From NCBI GenBank assembly GCA_028282025.1, contig JANQIT010000051.1, positions 1-38,728 on the forward strand: DNA of 38,728 nucleotides. The letters are read 5' to 3'. The notes beneath the pieces were generated by a model. The model did no database searches. It saw only the letters and a program-made list of their open reading frames with translations, and had not been told where the DNA came from. The DNA is from Hwanghaeella sp. GTDB lineage: Bacteria > Pseudomonadota > Alphaproteobacteria > UBA8366 > Aestuariispiraceae. Positions 1 to 7,975 of this stretch are shown in pieces. How positions within the stretch are numbered: position 1 is the stretch's first letter; each line of letters begins with the position of its first letter. Position numbers and translations under genes: made by a program.

Positions 1-872
1 TAGGCCAGCGCCTGTTTAAGGTCGGTCTGACGCAGGGCCAGAATGCTGGCCAGCAGCGCCGTAACGGCGCCCAGGATGGTCAGCGACCACATCCAGGCAT
101 CCGTCCCCGACATTGCCGGATGCATCCGGGCCAGGAAATAGACGCCCGCTTTCACCATTGTGGCGGAATGCAGGAACGCGCTGACCGGCGTCGGCGCGGC
201 CATGGCGTTCGGCAGCCAGAAGTGAAACGGTACTTGCGCGGATTTGGTGAAGGCCCCGGCCAGCAGGAGAATCAGGATCGGGATATAAAGCGCGTGTTCC
301 CGAAGCGCGTCTCCCTGCGCCAGGATCACCGACAGTTCGAAACTGCCCGCCGTCAGCCCGAGCAGGATCAACCCCGCCAGAAAGGCGAGCGCGCCCGCGC
401 CGGTTATGAATAGGGCCTGTAGGGCCGACCGCCGGCTCTTCTCCGCTTCATGAGAGAAACCGATCAGCAGATAGGAGGTAACGGTCGTCAACTCCCAGAA
501 TACGAACAGCGCGATCAGATTGTCCGCAAGCACCAGCCCCAGCATCGACAGCATGAACGAGGTCAGGAACAGCGCGAAGCGGTGATAATGGGGATGCCCG
601 GCCAGGTATGTGTTCGAATAAAGCATGACCAGCGCACCAATGCCGCTGATCAGCAATGCGAATGTCAGGCTGAGCCCATCGACCAGGAAAGACAGGGAGA
701 TACCCAGCGCGGGCACCCAATCGGCCGACCAGCGAACCGCCTGCCCCGCGGCAATGTCCGGCGTCAAAGTCAGGAAGAAGGCGAACAGGGCCGCGGAGAA
801 TATCGCCGGCGCAAAGCCGAGCGGCCCGTTACCGTTTACGGTGCCGGGCTCGGAAGAATCACGCCCGGCCAT
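1..872 (-). CDS. mrpA: Na+/H+ antiporter subunit A (MrpA/MnhA), 3' part beyond the window
   Basis: The minus strand is open from an ATG at 872 to base 1, giving 290 codons of a polytopic membrane protein with no stop. Near residues 120-135 it has the [14 protein letters not shown] motif, whose Glu is conserved in proton-pumping NuoL/MrpA proteins. Further on, [17 protein letters not shown] carries the conserved Lys of the transmembrane channel, followed by [18 protein letters not shown]. These are hallmarks of the proton-antiporter (PF00361) fold, and the overall pattern fits MrpA better than NuoL. MrpA is the large subunit of the multi-subunit monovalent cation/proton antiporter of the inner membrane. 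The ATG overlaps the stop of the upstream stress-protein gene (TGATG), so translation is probably coupled. The N-terminus looks short: the hydrophilic first ~15 residues stand where homologues usually have an extra helix. The rest of the mrp operon must lie to the left. Confidence 0.85.
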   Translation of the reverse strand, partial: MAGRDSSEPGTVNGNGPLGFAPAIFSAALFAFFLTLTPDIAAGQAVRWSADWVPALGISLSFLVDGLSLTFALLISGIGALVMLYSNTYLAGHPHYHRFALFLTSFMLSMLGLVLADNLIALFVFWELTTVTSYLLIGFSHEAEKSRRSALQALFITGAGALAFLAGLILLGLTAGSFELSVILAQGDALREHALYIPILILLLAGAFTKSAQVPFHFWLPNAMAAPTPVSAFLHSATMVKAGVYFLARMHPAMSGTDAWMWSLTILGAVTALLASILALRQTDLKQALA

Positions 873-1849
873 CAGTGCGCCGCGCCCGCGGGTGCGGCCT
901 CCAGCGAGACGGGGGAAATGAACCCTTGCGGTTTAACCGTTAACACCGAACAGCCGACCCTGCTGAGGATCGTCTCCGCCGTATTGCCGATGAAGAAACC
1001 GGCCACGCCGGTGCGCCCGATCGTGCCCATGACAATCGTGTCGATATCCTCTTCCACAACATGTTTGGTAATGATGTCGGAGGCGACGCCTTTGATATGA
1101 AGGACGCGCATCTTCTCCGTGATCCGGCGAAACTCACCCACCAATTCCTGCAAGCGCCAGCCGCTTTGGCGCTCCTCCTCTTCGACCAGGGCGTCAACCT
1201 CCGCAGGCGGCATTTTGATGAAACTGCTGTGGCGAAGCGTGGATTCCTCTTTCACGCGCCAGACGCTGATGACATCCAGGTCCGACTCGTCCTGCATGGC
1301 GAGCGAGGTCGCCAGTTGCAAAATCGTCCGGTTCAGGCCGTTGCGCACCGGATCGTCCGGGTCAGGATCGACCGCTGCCAGAATACGGCGGGAGCGATGC
1401 TCGCTACGGGAATTCAGCACCCATACCGGACACGGGCATTTGCGCATCAAATGCATATCAGCACCGCGAAAGAACGGGCCGTTGGACGACCTTTGCGCGC
1501 CCTTTATCACCAGGTCATGGTCGTTCGACAGAACGGTCTGGATGATTTCGATGAAGTCCGTGCCCTGACGGACGAGCGTGTCGACCTGGACATCCCGTTC
1601 GCGAAGCGGCGCCGCCAGTTCCTCCAACCGGGTACGGTGGACGTCGACAACCTTGGACTCGATGTCGCGCGCCCGCCCGCCGGGCAAGGACCGCAACAGA
1701 CGCGAGAGGTCGCCCGGCGCGGCATCGATCACGTCGATCAACGTAACTCTTGCCTTGTTTACCGTGGCGAGCCAAAGGACACGTTCGAAAGCGTGTTCGT
1801 AAGCGCTCTGCTCATCGCAAACGACAAGAATATTCTTAAAGCGCCTCAC
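872..1849 (-). CDS. Universal stress protein, tandem UspA domains
   Basis: 325-residue protein made of two UspA folds, roughly residues 1-145 and 155-310, as in UspE-type proteins. The first begins [10 protein letters not shown]. The second ends with [13 protein letters not shown], which fits the G-2X-G-9X-G(S/T) ATP-binding pattern of nucleotide-binding Usp proteins. The matching region of the first domain is degenerate. The GTG start at 1849 is preceded by GGGAGG about 7 bases upstream, which is why it was chosen. The gene lies directly before mrpA with a one-base TGATG overlap, suggesting that the stress protein and the antiporter are co-translated, perhaps so that Usp senses ATP or modulates ion homeostasis (inference). 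The last ~20 residues are an Ala/Pro-rich tail. Confidence 0.88.
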   Translation of the reverse strand: MRRFKNILVVCDEQSAYEHAFERVLWLATVNKARVTLIDVIDAAPGDLSRLLRSLPGGRARDIESKVVDVHRTRLEELAAPLRERDVQVDTLVRQGTDFIEIIQTVLSNDHDLVIKGAQRSSNGPFFRGADMHLMRKCPCPVWVLNSRSEHRSRRILAAVDPDPDDPVRNGLNRTILQLATSLAMQDESDLDVISVWRVKEESTLRHSSFIKMPPAEVDALVEEEERQSGWRLQELVGEFRRITEKMRVLHIKGVASDIITKHVVEEDIDTIVMGTIGRTGVAGFFIGNTAETILSRVGCSVLTVKPQGFISPVSLEAAPAGAAH

Positions 1850-2061
1850 GTACGACCTCCCTCAAAACGACCGCTATGCAGATATTGTCCGCCTGAGATT
1901 CTTCCAATCGAATTGAGGGTATTTTTGGATAGGTTTTTCCTATTAACTTTGCGAGCAGCATTAAAGAATCGTGATCTACATGAAAGCCAGTCCGTGCGGT
2001 CAAGCCGCTCCCGGACGAACTGACAAAAGCCCACGGACACCTGAAAAATCGACGAAGAGAA

Positions 2062-2772
2062 CTACAGCGTCGCGCCCAGTTCGGCGGCAGCGGATTTCAA
2101 TGGCCGCAGGACGGCGTCGACTTTGAACCACTGTTCCGGGCCGGCCAGAGACATGCTAGCGGCGCACCGGCCATTGGGGTCCAGGACCGGCACCGCCACC
2201 ACCGAGATTCCTTGCAGCGTTTCCCCGCCGCCGGAAACCGCATAACCATCCTCTCGAACCGAGCGAAGACGGGCCTCGGACGCGGTTCGGACCCCGCTTG
2301 TCTTCAGCAGATCGCGCAGAGAGTCGGGACCGAACGCCGCCCAGACCATACCGGACGCACTCTCCTTGAAGGAGAGCTCCGCCCCAACCCGCAGGTCCGC
2401 GCGCAGAAGGCCGCGGGCCTCAACGCGCTGGGCGATCACGATACGATGCCCCTCGCTTAAGATGAGCGAGCTGGTTTCCCGCGTGCGCTCCGTCAGCCGG
2501 TTCAGGACCGGCAGCGCCCGTTCCCCCAACCCCGCCTGTTCCAGCGCCGCACCGCCGATCCTAAGAGCACGGGGCGTCAGGCGATAACGGCCCTCTTCCG
2601 TGGTTTCCGCCCAACCCGCCGCGACCAGGGTCGCAAGCCGCTGATACGTCGTCGCCCGCGACTCCCCGATCAATCTAGTAACATCCGCCAGCCGCACGGC
2701 GCCGCTCTGTTCGGACAGCACCTCCAAGAGCTCCAGACATTTGATACCGGTTGAAAGGGGCCGCACCGCCAT
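2062..2772 (-). CDS. IclR-family transcriptional regulator
   Basis: 236 residues with an N-terminal winged helix-turn-helix (about residues 8-65, containing SGAVRLADVTRLIGESRATTYQRL) and a C-terminal IclR effector domain (about 80-230). The length is slightly below the family norm of ~250. The ATG at 2772 has GGAG about 11 bases upstream. It is transcribed away from the CoA-transferase gene that starts the catabolic operon, with about 110 bp between them holding an AT-rich palindrome. IclR proteins commonly control adjacent divergent catabolic operons in response to an aromatic or organic-acid ligand, so it is the likely local regulator of genes 2884-12280. Its ligand is unknown. Confidence 0.9.
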   Translation of the reverse strand: MAVRPLSTGIKCLELLEVLSEQSGAVRLADVTRLIGESRATTYQRLATLVAAGWAETTEEGRYRLTPRALRIGGAALEQAGLGERALPVLNRLTERTRETSSLILSEGHRIVIAQRVEARGLLRADLRVGAELSFKESASGMVWAAFGPDSLRDLLKTSGVRTASEARLRSVREDGYAVSGGGETLQGISVVAVPVLDPNGRCAASMSLAGPEQWFKVDAVLRPLKSAAAELGATL

Positions 2773-2790
2773 GAGTAGAATGCTCCAGTT

Positions 2791-2840
2791 TGTATTCTTA
2801 TTAAATACATTGACTTTTATAAAAATACAACACCATACTC
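2791..2840 (+). promoter_or_regulatory. Putative promoter and operator between iclR and the catabolic operon
   Basis: A perfect 6-7-6 inverted repeat, TGTATT-N7-AATACA, occupies 2791-2809. It is followed at once by a -35-like TTGACT (2810-2815), an 18-base spacer and a -10-like CATACT (2834-2839), which would place the start of transcription near 2846 and leave a short leader before the ATG at 2884. A further AAATACA half-site lies at 2823-2829 inside the spacer. The AT-rich stretch stands out from the GC-rich surroundings. The position is what one expects for an IclR-type operator controlling both the divergent regulator and the operon. Assignment of the binding protein is inference. Confidence 0.55.
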
Positions 2841-2883
2841 ATTGACCGTCCGCCAGAGCAAAAGAGCGGACTTTGGGAGGACC

Positions 2884-4098
2884 ATGAACGCCACCGCCGC
2901 AACAGCAGGGATACCGCTCGGCTCCGTAAAGCGGTTACAGACGGGAACCGGCTTCCGGATGCTCGACGGCGTAACGGTGCTGGATCTGACCACCTCCATC
3001 GCGGGGCCTTACGCCACCATGCTGCTTTCCGACTTCGGGGCGGATATCATCAAGATCGAAAAACCCGGCGGCGACGACGCCCGGCACTGGGGACCTCCCT
3101 TTCTGGAGGGTGAGGGCCTTTGGTTCCTATCGGTGAACAGAAACAAGAAAAGCGTGGTGCTTGACCTTACCGATCAAGAGGGACGAGACGCACTGTTCGA
3201 GTTGGCGGCTTCCGCCGATGTCGTGGTGACGAACCAACCGCCGTCCGTTCAAACCAAACTGGGCCTGACCGCAGATGCGTTCCGGACCATCCGGCCCGAC
3301 ATTATCTTCACCGCCATTACAGGGTTCGGGCTTTCCGGCGAACGCCGGGACCTGACCTGCTACGATCTGATCGCCGAAGGCCATTCCGGGGTCATGGATC
3401 TGACCGGGGCGCAAGAAAGCCCGCCGCAGAAAGTCGGCGCGCCGGCTGCCGACATGCTGGCCGGCCAAGATGCCGCCATGGCGACCATGGCCGCCTTGAT
3501 CGACCGCCAACGGACGGGCCAAGGGCATGTGATCGATGTTGCACTGGCGGAAAGCATGACCCGCTTTCTGACTTGCCGCATATCCTCTTACCTGGGATCC
3601 GGGGAAACGCCGCGCCGCTCTGGCGGGACCGACAGCGTCATCGCCATCTATCAGGCCTTCGAGACATCGGACCACCCGATTACACTGGGCCTTGGATCGG
3701 ATGGAATCTGGCGGCGTTTCTGGCAAGCGGTCGGGCAACCCGATTACGCCGCGCGCCCGGAATTCGCCAGCAATGCCGAGCGCAGGGAGCGCCGCGCCGC
3801 CATCGTCGCCGATATCCAGGAAATTCTGACGGGCAAAGACCGGGACACCTGGCTGACGCTTTTCGCCGAGGCCCGCGTGCCCGCCGGCCCGATCAACAGG
3901 ATCGATGAGATGGCCGCGGACCCGGCCTTTCAAGACCGGGGGTTGATCGCCGCGCTCGACGATGGCGAACGCCTGACACCGCATATCGGTCTGGGAATTC
4001 ATATCGACGGACAGGCGGCCGCACCGCGCGCCGCCGCCCCCCGTCTCGGCGCGCATACGCACGATGTTCTGAACACCAACAGCGAACCGACGGACTAA
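2884..4098 (+). CDS. CaiB/BaiF-type (class III) CoA-transferase
   Basis: 404 residues, the usual size for the formyl-CoA transferase/CaiB family. After about 20 residues the conserved start GVTVLDLTTSIAGPYATMLL is visible, followed by SDFGADIIKIEKP, NRNKKSVVLDL and the CYDLIAEGHSG block whose Asp (about residue 161) corresponds to the catalytic aspartate of Frc. It probably moves CoA between acyl-CoA donors and a carboxylic acid, activating or recycling the pathway acid without ATP. The ATG at 2884 is preferred because GGGAGG lies 3 bases before it. An upstream TTG at 2842 is in frame but would sit at the predicted transcription start. It is the first gene of the operon, 4 bases before the next one. 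Confidence 0.9.
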   Translation: MNATAATAGIPLGSVKRLQTGTGFRMLDGVTVLDLTTSIAGPYATMLLSDFGADIIKIEKPGGDDARHWGPPFLEGEGLWFLSVNRNKKSVVLDLTDQEGRDALFELAASADVVVTNQPPSVQTKLGLTADAFRTIRPDIIFTAITGFGLSGERRDLTCYDLIAEGHSGVMDLTGAQESPPQKVGAPAADMLAGQDAAMATMAALIDRQRTGQGHVIDVALAESMTRFLTCRISSYLGSGETPRRSGGTDSVIAIYQAFETSDHPITLGLGSDGIWRRFWQAVGQPDYAARPEFASNAERRERRAAIVADIQEILTGKDRDTWLTLFAEARVPAGPINRIDEMAADPAFQDRGLIAALDDGERLTPHIGLGIHIDGQAAAPRAAAPRLGAHTHDVLNTNSEPTD

Positions 4099-4102
4099 AC
4101 GA

Positions 4103-4882
4103 ATGGGTTACGAAACGATCCTGTATGAAGAAGACGGCCCGGTGGGAACAATCACACTGAACCGGCCTGACGACGGGAACATGTTCACCGAGACAATGTG
4201 CCACGAGATCCGCGATTGCATCAACGAGATCAGACGGGAAACGAGAACCCGCGTCCTCGTGATTACCGGGGCGGGGGATAAGTTCTTCTGTATCGGTGGA
4301 CGCAAGGACGGCATGGAGGAAACAAAACTCTATGCAGGCGTGCTGCCGACCCTTGAAATGTACGAAGCGATCGACCGTTTGCAGAAGCCGGTCATCGCCA
4401 GCGTGAACGGCTACGCGGTCGGCGGCGGCAATGTGCTGCAGGTGGTTTGCGACATGACCATCGCCAAGGAAAGCGCCGTCTTCAGGCAAGTCGGACCGAT
4501 GATGGGATCTTTCGACGCCGGGTACGGCACCTGGTATCTGGAAGATCTGGTGGGGAAGAAAAAAGCCAAGGAGATGTGGTACTGCAACCCGAAGATCAGC
4601 GCGGCGGAGGCGCTGGATATGGGATTGATCAACCGCGTCGTTCCGGATGATCAACTGGCGGAAAAGACCCGCGCGTTCGCATTGGAAGCCGCAGACCGGG
4701 GCGCTTTCGCCCTGGCCTCCATCAAAGGGGCGTTCAATGCGCGTCACGGCGGCGTCGGCGGCCTGGCCCGCGTCGCGCACGACCTACTCCTGCGGCAATA
4801 TCTCGACACCGCGGAATCCAAGGAATTGGGTGCGGCCTTCGCCGAACGCCGCGCCCCGGACCCCGCGAAGTTCGGACGGTAA
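4103..4882 (+). CDS. Crotonase-family protein of the BadI/MenB type (probable ring-opening beta-oxoacyl-CoA hydrolase)
   Basis: 259-residue crotonase fold. The oxyanion-hole segments are GDKFFCIGGRKDG (about 58-70) and GYAVGGGN (103-110). The segment RQVGPMMGSFDAGYG (128-142) closely matches from memory the QVGPKMGSVDPGYGT block of 2-ketocyclohexanecarboxyl-CoA hydrolase (BadI) and its relative dihydroxynaphthoyl-CoA synthase (MenB), including the Asp (138) and Tyr (141). GKKKAKEMWY and the C-terminal YLDTAES also follow this subfamily. Ordinary enoyl-CoA hydratase Glu residues are absent at the usual places. BadI opens a 2-oxo-cycloalkane-carboxyl-CoA by a retro-Dieckmann hydrolysis. No other menaquinone genes are nearby, which argues against MenB. 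Substrate unknown. Confidence 0.8.
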   Translation: MGYETILYEEDGPVGTITLNRPDDGNMFTETMCHEIRDCINEIRRETRTRVLVITGAGDKFFCIGGRKDGMEETKLYAGVLPTLEMYEAIDRLQKPVIASVNGYAVGGGNVLQVVCDMTIAKESAVFRQVGPMMGSFDAGYGTWYLEDLVGKKKAKEMWYCNPKISAAEALDMGLINRVVPDDQLAEKTRAFALEAADRGAFALASIKGAFNARHGGVGGLARVAHDLLLRQYLDTAESKELGAAFAERRAPDPAKFGR

Positions 4883-4888
4883 TACTCC

Positions 4889-6511
4889 ATGACCGGCATC
4901 CTGACCCTGCACCATCCACGGACCGCGGCGGCCTATTACAAGGAAGGGCGCTGGACCGGGGATACCTTCTATTCGCTCCTGGCCGGATGGTGTGGGGAAA
5001 GGCCGGACGACATCGCGCTCCGCGATGGGAGGGAAACCCTGTCCTGGCGCGCCCTGACGGAACGCGCCGATGCATGCGCCGCCGCGCTGGAAGCGGTCGG
5101 AGTCGGGGCTGGCGACCGGGTGTCCCTTTGGCTCTCCAACAAATCGTCGGCGGTTATCGCTTTCCTGGCGTGCGCCAGATTGGGGGCGGTCTGCAATCCT
5201 TCGCTCCATAGAAGCTATACCTGCGCGGAAGTCGCGACGCTTCTGACACGCTTGGAGACACGGGTGTTGATTACCGAGGACGGCTGGGGCGCCGACCGCG
5301 GCGAGACGGTTCTCGCCGATCATCTGACGGACCTGTGCTTCCTGAAGGCTGTATGGAGCACCCCCGACTTTCCGGACGGAGGTGCGGCTCCCGACACACC
5401 ACCGCACGACGACCCGGACAGCATCGCCTATCTCGCCTTCACCTCCGGCACAACCGGTGCACCGAAATGCGTTATGCATTCCAGCAACACGCTTCTTTCC
5501 AATGCACGCGATATGGTGCGCGATTGGTCCATCGGATCCGAGGCGCGTTTGCTCACCCTAAGCCCCCTCTCCCATCACATCGCCTGGGTTGCCGTCGGCC
5601 AGTGGCTGACCGCCGGATGCCAATTGATCCTGGACGATGCGCCGGCGGGTGCTTCGCGGTTGGATTGGATCTCGGAAACCGGCGCGACCTACGTCATGGG
5701 CGTCCCGACCCATGCCATGGACATTCTGGCGGAACAGAAACGCCGGAACCTGCCTCGCATAGGATCGGTGGAGATTTTTTACATGGCCGGTTCCCCGATC
5801 CCACCGGTCGTCGCGGAAGCCTTCGTCAATCAGGGCATCAAACCCCAGAATGTCTATGGAATGACCGAGAACTCCTCCCATCAATACACACATCCGGGCG
5901 ACGACCCGTCGGTCTGGATAAATACCTGCGGGCGCGGCGGCCCCGGCTACACGGTCAGGGTTTTCAAGGCCGATGACCCGGACGCGGAGGCCGGCCCCGG
6001 AGAGACCGGCCAGATCGGCGGCCGCGGCGCAAATCTGATGCTGGGTTACTATGACAATCAGGCGGCGACCGCCGGCAGCTTCAACCGCGCGGGTTGGTTC
6101 CTGTCCGGCGACCTCGGCTCTCTGGATGATAACGGGAATCTGCGGATCGAAGGCCGCTTGAAGGATCTGATCATTCGCGGCGGTCACAATATCTACCCCT
6201 CACAGATCGAAGCCGCGGCCCTTCGGCACCCCGCCATCGACATGGCCGCCGCCTTCCCCATCCCGGATGACAGGCTGGGCGAGAAAGTGTGCCTTGCCAT
6301 AAAAGGGTCTGTGAACGGCAACGAAGCCCTGGACCACCTAGCTGCGGAAGGCGTGTCCAAATATGACATGCCGGAATGGTTCCTGACCCTGCCGTCCTTT
6401 CCGCTGACCGCCAGCGGCAAGATCCTGAAGCGGGAGCTGATAGAAATGCACAAACGCGGCGTCTTCACGCCCGAGCCGATCCGATATGCAGCACCGAAGG
6501 AGACAGCATAG
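4889..6511 (+). CDS. AMP-forming acyl-CoA ligase
   Basis: 540 residues of the ANL adenylating superfamily. The P-loop-like motif AFTSGTTGAPK is at about 183-193, GMTENSS follows in the middle, the GWFLSGDLG and GRLKDLIIRGGHNIYPSQIE hinge region precedes the C-terminal domain, and the catalytic lysine is in LTASGK (about K511). It would convert a carboxylic acid plus ATP and CoA to acyl-CoA, AMP and pyrophosphate in the cytosol. In this operon it would be the activating enzyme, comparable in role to AliA for cyclohexanecarboxylate. The start ATG at 4889 follows the previous stop by 6 bases. The stop TAG shares one base with the following GTG start. The specific acid cannot be told from sequence alone. 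Confidence 0.9.
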   Translation: MTGILTLHHPRTAAAYYKEGRWTGDTFYSLLAGWCGERPDDIALRDGRETLSWRALTERADACAAALEAVGVGAGDRVSLWLSNKSSAVIAFLACARLGAVCNPSLHRSYTCAEVATLLTRLETRVLITEDGWGADRGETVLADHLTDLCFLKAVWSTPDFPDGGAAPDTPPHDDPDSIAYLAFTSGTTGAPKCVMHSSNTLLSNARDMVRDWSIGSEARLLTLSPLSHHIAWVAVGQWLTAGCQLILDDAPAGASRLDWISETGATYVMGVPTHAMDILAEQKRRNLPRIGSVEIFYMAGSPIPPVVAEAFVNQGIKPQNVYGMTENSSHQYTHPGDDPSVWINTCGRGGPGYTVRVFKADDPDAEAGPGETGQIGGRGANLMLGYYDNQAATAGSFNRAGWFLSGDLGSLDDNGNLRIEGRLKDLIIRGGHNIYPSQIEAAALRHPAIDMAAAFPIPDDRLGEKVCLAIKGSVNGNEALDHLAAEGVSKYDMPEWFLTLPSFPLTASGKILKRELIEMHKRGVFTPEPIRYAAPKETA

Positions 6512-7278
6512 TGGCCGTCGACCTGACCAGTTACGAGGAATTCGCCCTGATCACCCTCAACAGACCGGAGGCGTTGAACGCGCTGTCCTTCCGGATCATC
6601 GGGGAGATTGGCGACGCCATCGATGCAGCTACCGTCACGGACGCGCGCGCCATCCTGTTTACCGGCGCGGGCGACAAGGCCTTCTGCGCGGGCGCGGATA
6701 TCAAGGAACTCCGCAACCGGCCGCTTACGGATCAACGGCAAGGATCGGAACTGGGACAGGCCGTATTTTCCAAGTTGGATACGGCCCCCATCCCATCAGT
6801 CGCCCTGATCAACGGTTATGCCTTCGGCGGCGGTTTGGAACTGGCGCTTGCCTGCACATTCCGCCTGGCCAGTCCGAACGCAAAAGTCGGCCTGCCGGAA
6901 ATCAAGCTGGGCCTGATTCCGGGATATGGCGGCACCCAACGACTGCCGCGCCTGATCGGGGAGGCCCGCGCCCTTGAAATGATCATGACAGGCCGCACGG
7001 TCGACGCCGAGGAAGCCGAGAGAGTCGGTCTGGTGCACGGCGTTGTCGATGGCGATCTGCTGGAAGAAGGCGTGACCTTCACCCGCCGCGTCACCCGCTT
7101 CAGCCTGCCCGCGCTGCAATTCGCGCGCGATGCGGTCAGGCGCGCCACAGGCATCTCCCTTACGGAAGGGCTGAAGGTGGAGGCCGACCTCTCGACGCTC
7201 GCATATCGTACCGCCGACGCCGAAGAAGGCATGGCCGCCTTCGAAGAGAAGCGCAAACCGGATTTCAAAGATGCCTGA
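6511..7278 (+). CDS. Enoyl-CoA hydratase/isomerase family protein
   Basis: 255 residues with the classic hydratase layout. The first oxyanion-hole loop is AFCAGADIKEL (about 58-67). Two catalytic glutamates are seen, E110 in GYAFGGGLELALAC and E130 in GLPEIKLGLIPGYGGTQRL. Unlike its neighbour at 4103, it therefore has the residues needed to hydrate a 2-enoyl-CoA. Its place in the pathway would be that of BadK, adding water to a cycloalkene-carboxyl-CoA. The GTG start at 6511 overlaps the ligase stop (TAGTG) and has GAAGGAG about 10 bases upstream. A longer reading frame from 6376 is rejected because it lies inside the ligase gene. Confidence 0.9.
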   Translation: MAVDLTSYEEFALITLNRPEALNALSFRIIGEIGDAIDAATVTDARAILFTGAGDKAFCAGADIKELRNRPLTDQRQGSELGQAVFSKLDTAPIPSVALINGYAFGGGLELALACTFRLASPNAKVGLPEIKLGLIPGYGGTQRLPRLIGEARALEMIMTGRTVDAEEAERVGLVHGVVDGDLLEEGVTFTRRVTRFSLPALQFARDAVRRATGISLTEGLKVEADLSTLAYRTADAEEGMAAFEEKRKPDFKDA

Positions 7279-7975
7279 CAAGCAGATCATCGTCACCGGC
7301 GCCAGCAAGGGGATCGGCGCCGCCATCGCCCAAGACCTCTCCAAACGGGGGTTTCATCCGGTCTGCCTGTCCCGCTCCGGCGGCGCGCCGGCCGGAACGG
7401 GTCATCGATGCGACGTCACGGACGAAGCGGCTGTCCGCAGTCTGTTTGCCCGCATTGCCGACGACGGGCCCGTGGTCGGTCTGATCAATAATGCCGGCCT
7501 GCATGAAGGCAGTCCTTCGGACACACTGGAAACCGCCAGCTATCTGAAAGTGATGACCCTGAACGCCACCGCCGTGATGATCGCCTCGCGGGAAGTTTTT
7601 CCGCATCTTCGGAAAAGCAAAGGACGTATCGTCAATATCGGATCCTTTTTCGACAAGCTGGGCGTGCCGGAAAACCTCTCCTATTGCGTTTCGAAGGCCG
7701 CTGTGGCCGCAATGACGCGGTGCCTGGCGGCGGAGTGGGCGCCCCACGGCATCGCGGTGATGAATGTCGCCCCGGGCTATGTAGAGACGGATCTGAACCG
7801 GGATTTCCTGGCGCAGGAAAACGTCAAACGGTGGCTGGCGAAGCGCGTCCCCATGCAACGCCCGGGGGACGCAGGCGAAATCGCCAAACTGGTCGGCAGT
7901 CTGTTCGCCGAGGATGTCGCCTACCTGACCGGCGAGACAATCTATATCGACGGCGGACAAGGGATGAACCTGTAA
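7271..7975 (+). CDS. Short-chain dehydrogenase/reductase (SDR)
   Basis: 234 residues, classical SDR. The cofactor motif TGASKGIG is at residues 9-16, NNAG at 73-76, and the catalytic Ser125, Tyr138 and Lys142 are all present (YCVSK). The end, LTGETIYIDGGQGMNL, is typical of the family. The likely job is oxidation of a beta-hydroxyacyl-CoA (or a cyclic secondary alcohol) with NAD(P), equivalent to BadH in cyclohexanecarboxylate degradation. It overlaps the hydratase gene by 8 bases, and its TAA shares a base with the next ATG (TAATG), so it is strongly coupled to both neighbours. The cofactor preference is not clear: the segment after the second strand (CLSRSGG) has an Arg, which would fit NADP. 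Confidence 0.9.
   Translation: MPDKQIIVTGASKGIGAAIAQDLSKRGFHPVCLSRSGGAPAGTGHRCDVTDEAAVRSLFARIADDGPVVGLINNAGLHEGSPSDTLETASYLKVMTLNATAVMIASREVFPHLRKSKGRIVNIGSFFDKLGVPENLSYCVSKAAVAAMTRCLAAEWAPHGIAVMNVAPGYVETDLNRDFLAQENVKRWLAKRVPMQRPGDAGEIAKLVGSLFAEDVAYLTGETIYIDGGQGMNL

Noticed and set aside
448-720. 90-codon minus-strand frame within the left-end membrane gene
   Set aside because: Same strand but a different frame from the MrpA reading, whose conserved motifs are clear.
1061-2023. 320-codon plus-strand open frame opposite the universal stress gene
   Set aside because: Antisense to a clear two-domain Usp; no domain seen.
1846-2040. 64-codon minus-strand frame just upstream of the universal stress gene
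   Set aside because: It overlaps the Usp start by 4 bases, but has no good ribosome-binding site and no recognisable sequence; it falls in an AT-rich leader that more likely holds the promoter.
3127-4062. 311-codon minus-strand frame opposite the CoA-transferase
   Set aside because: Shadow of a gene with an intact catalytic block.
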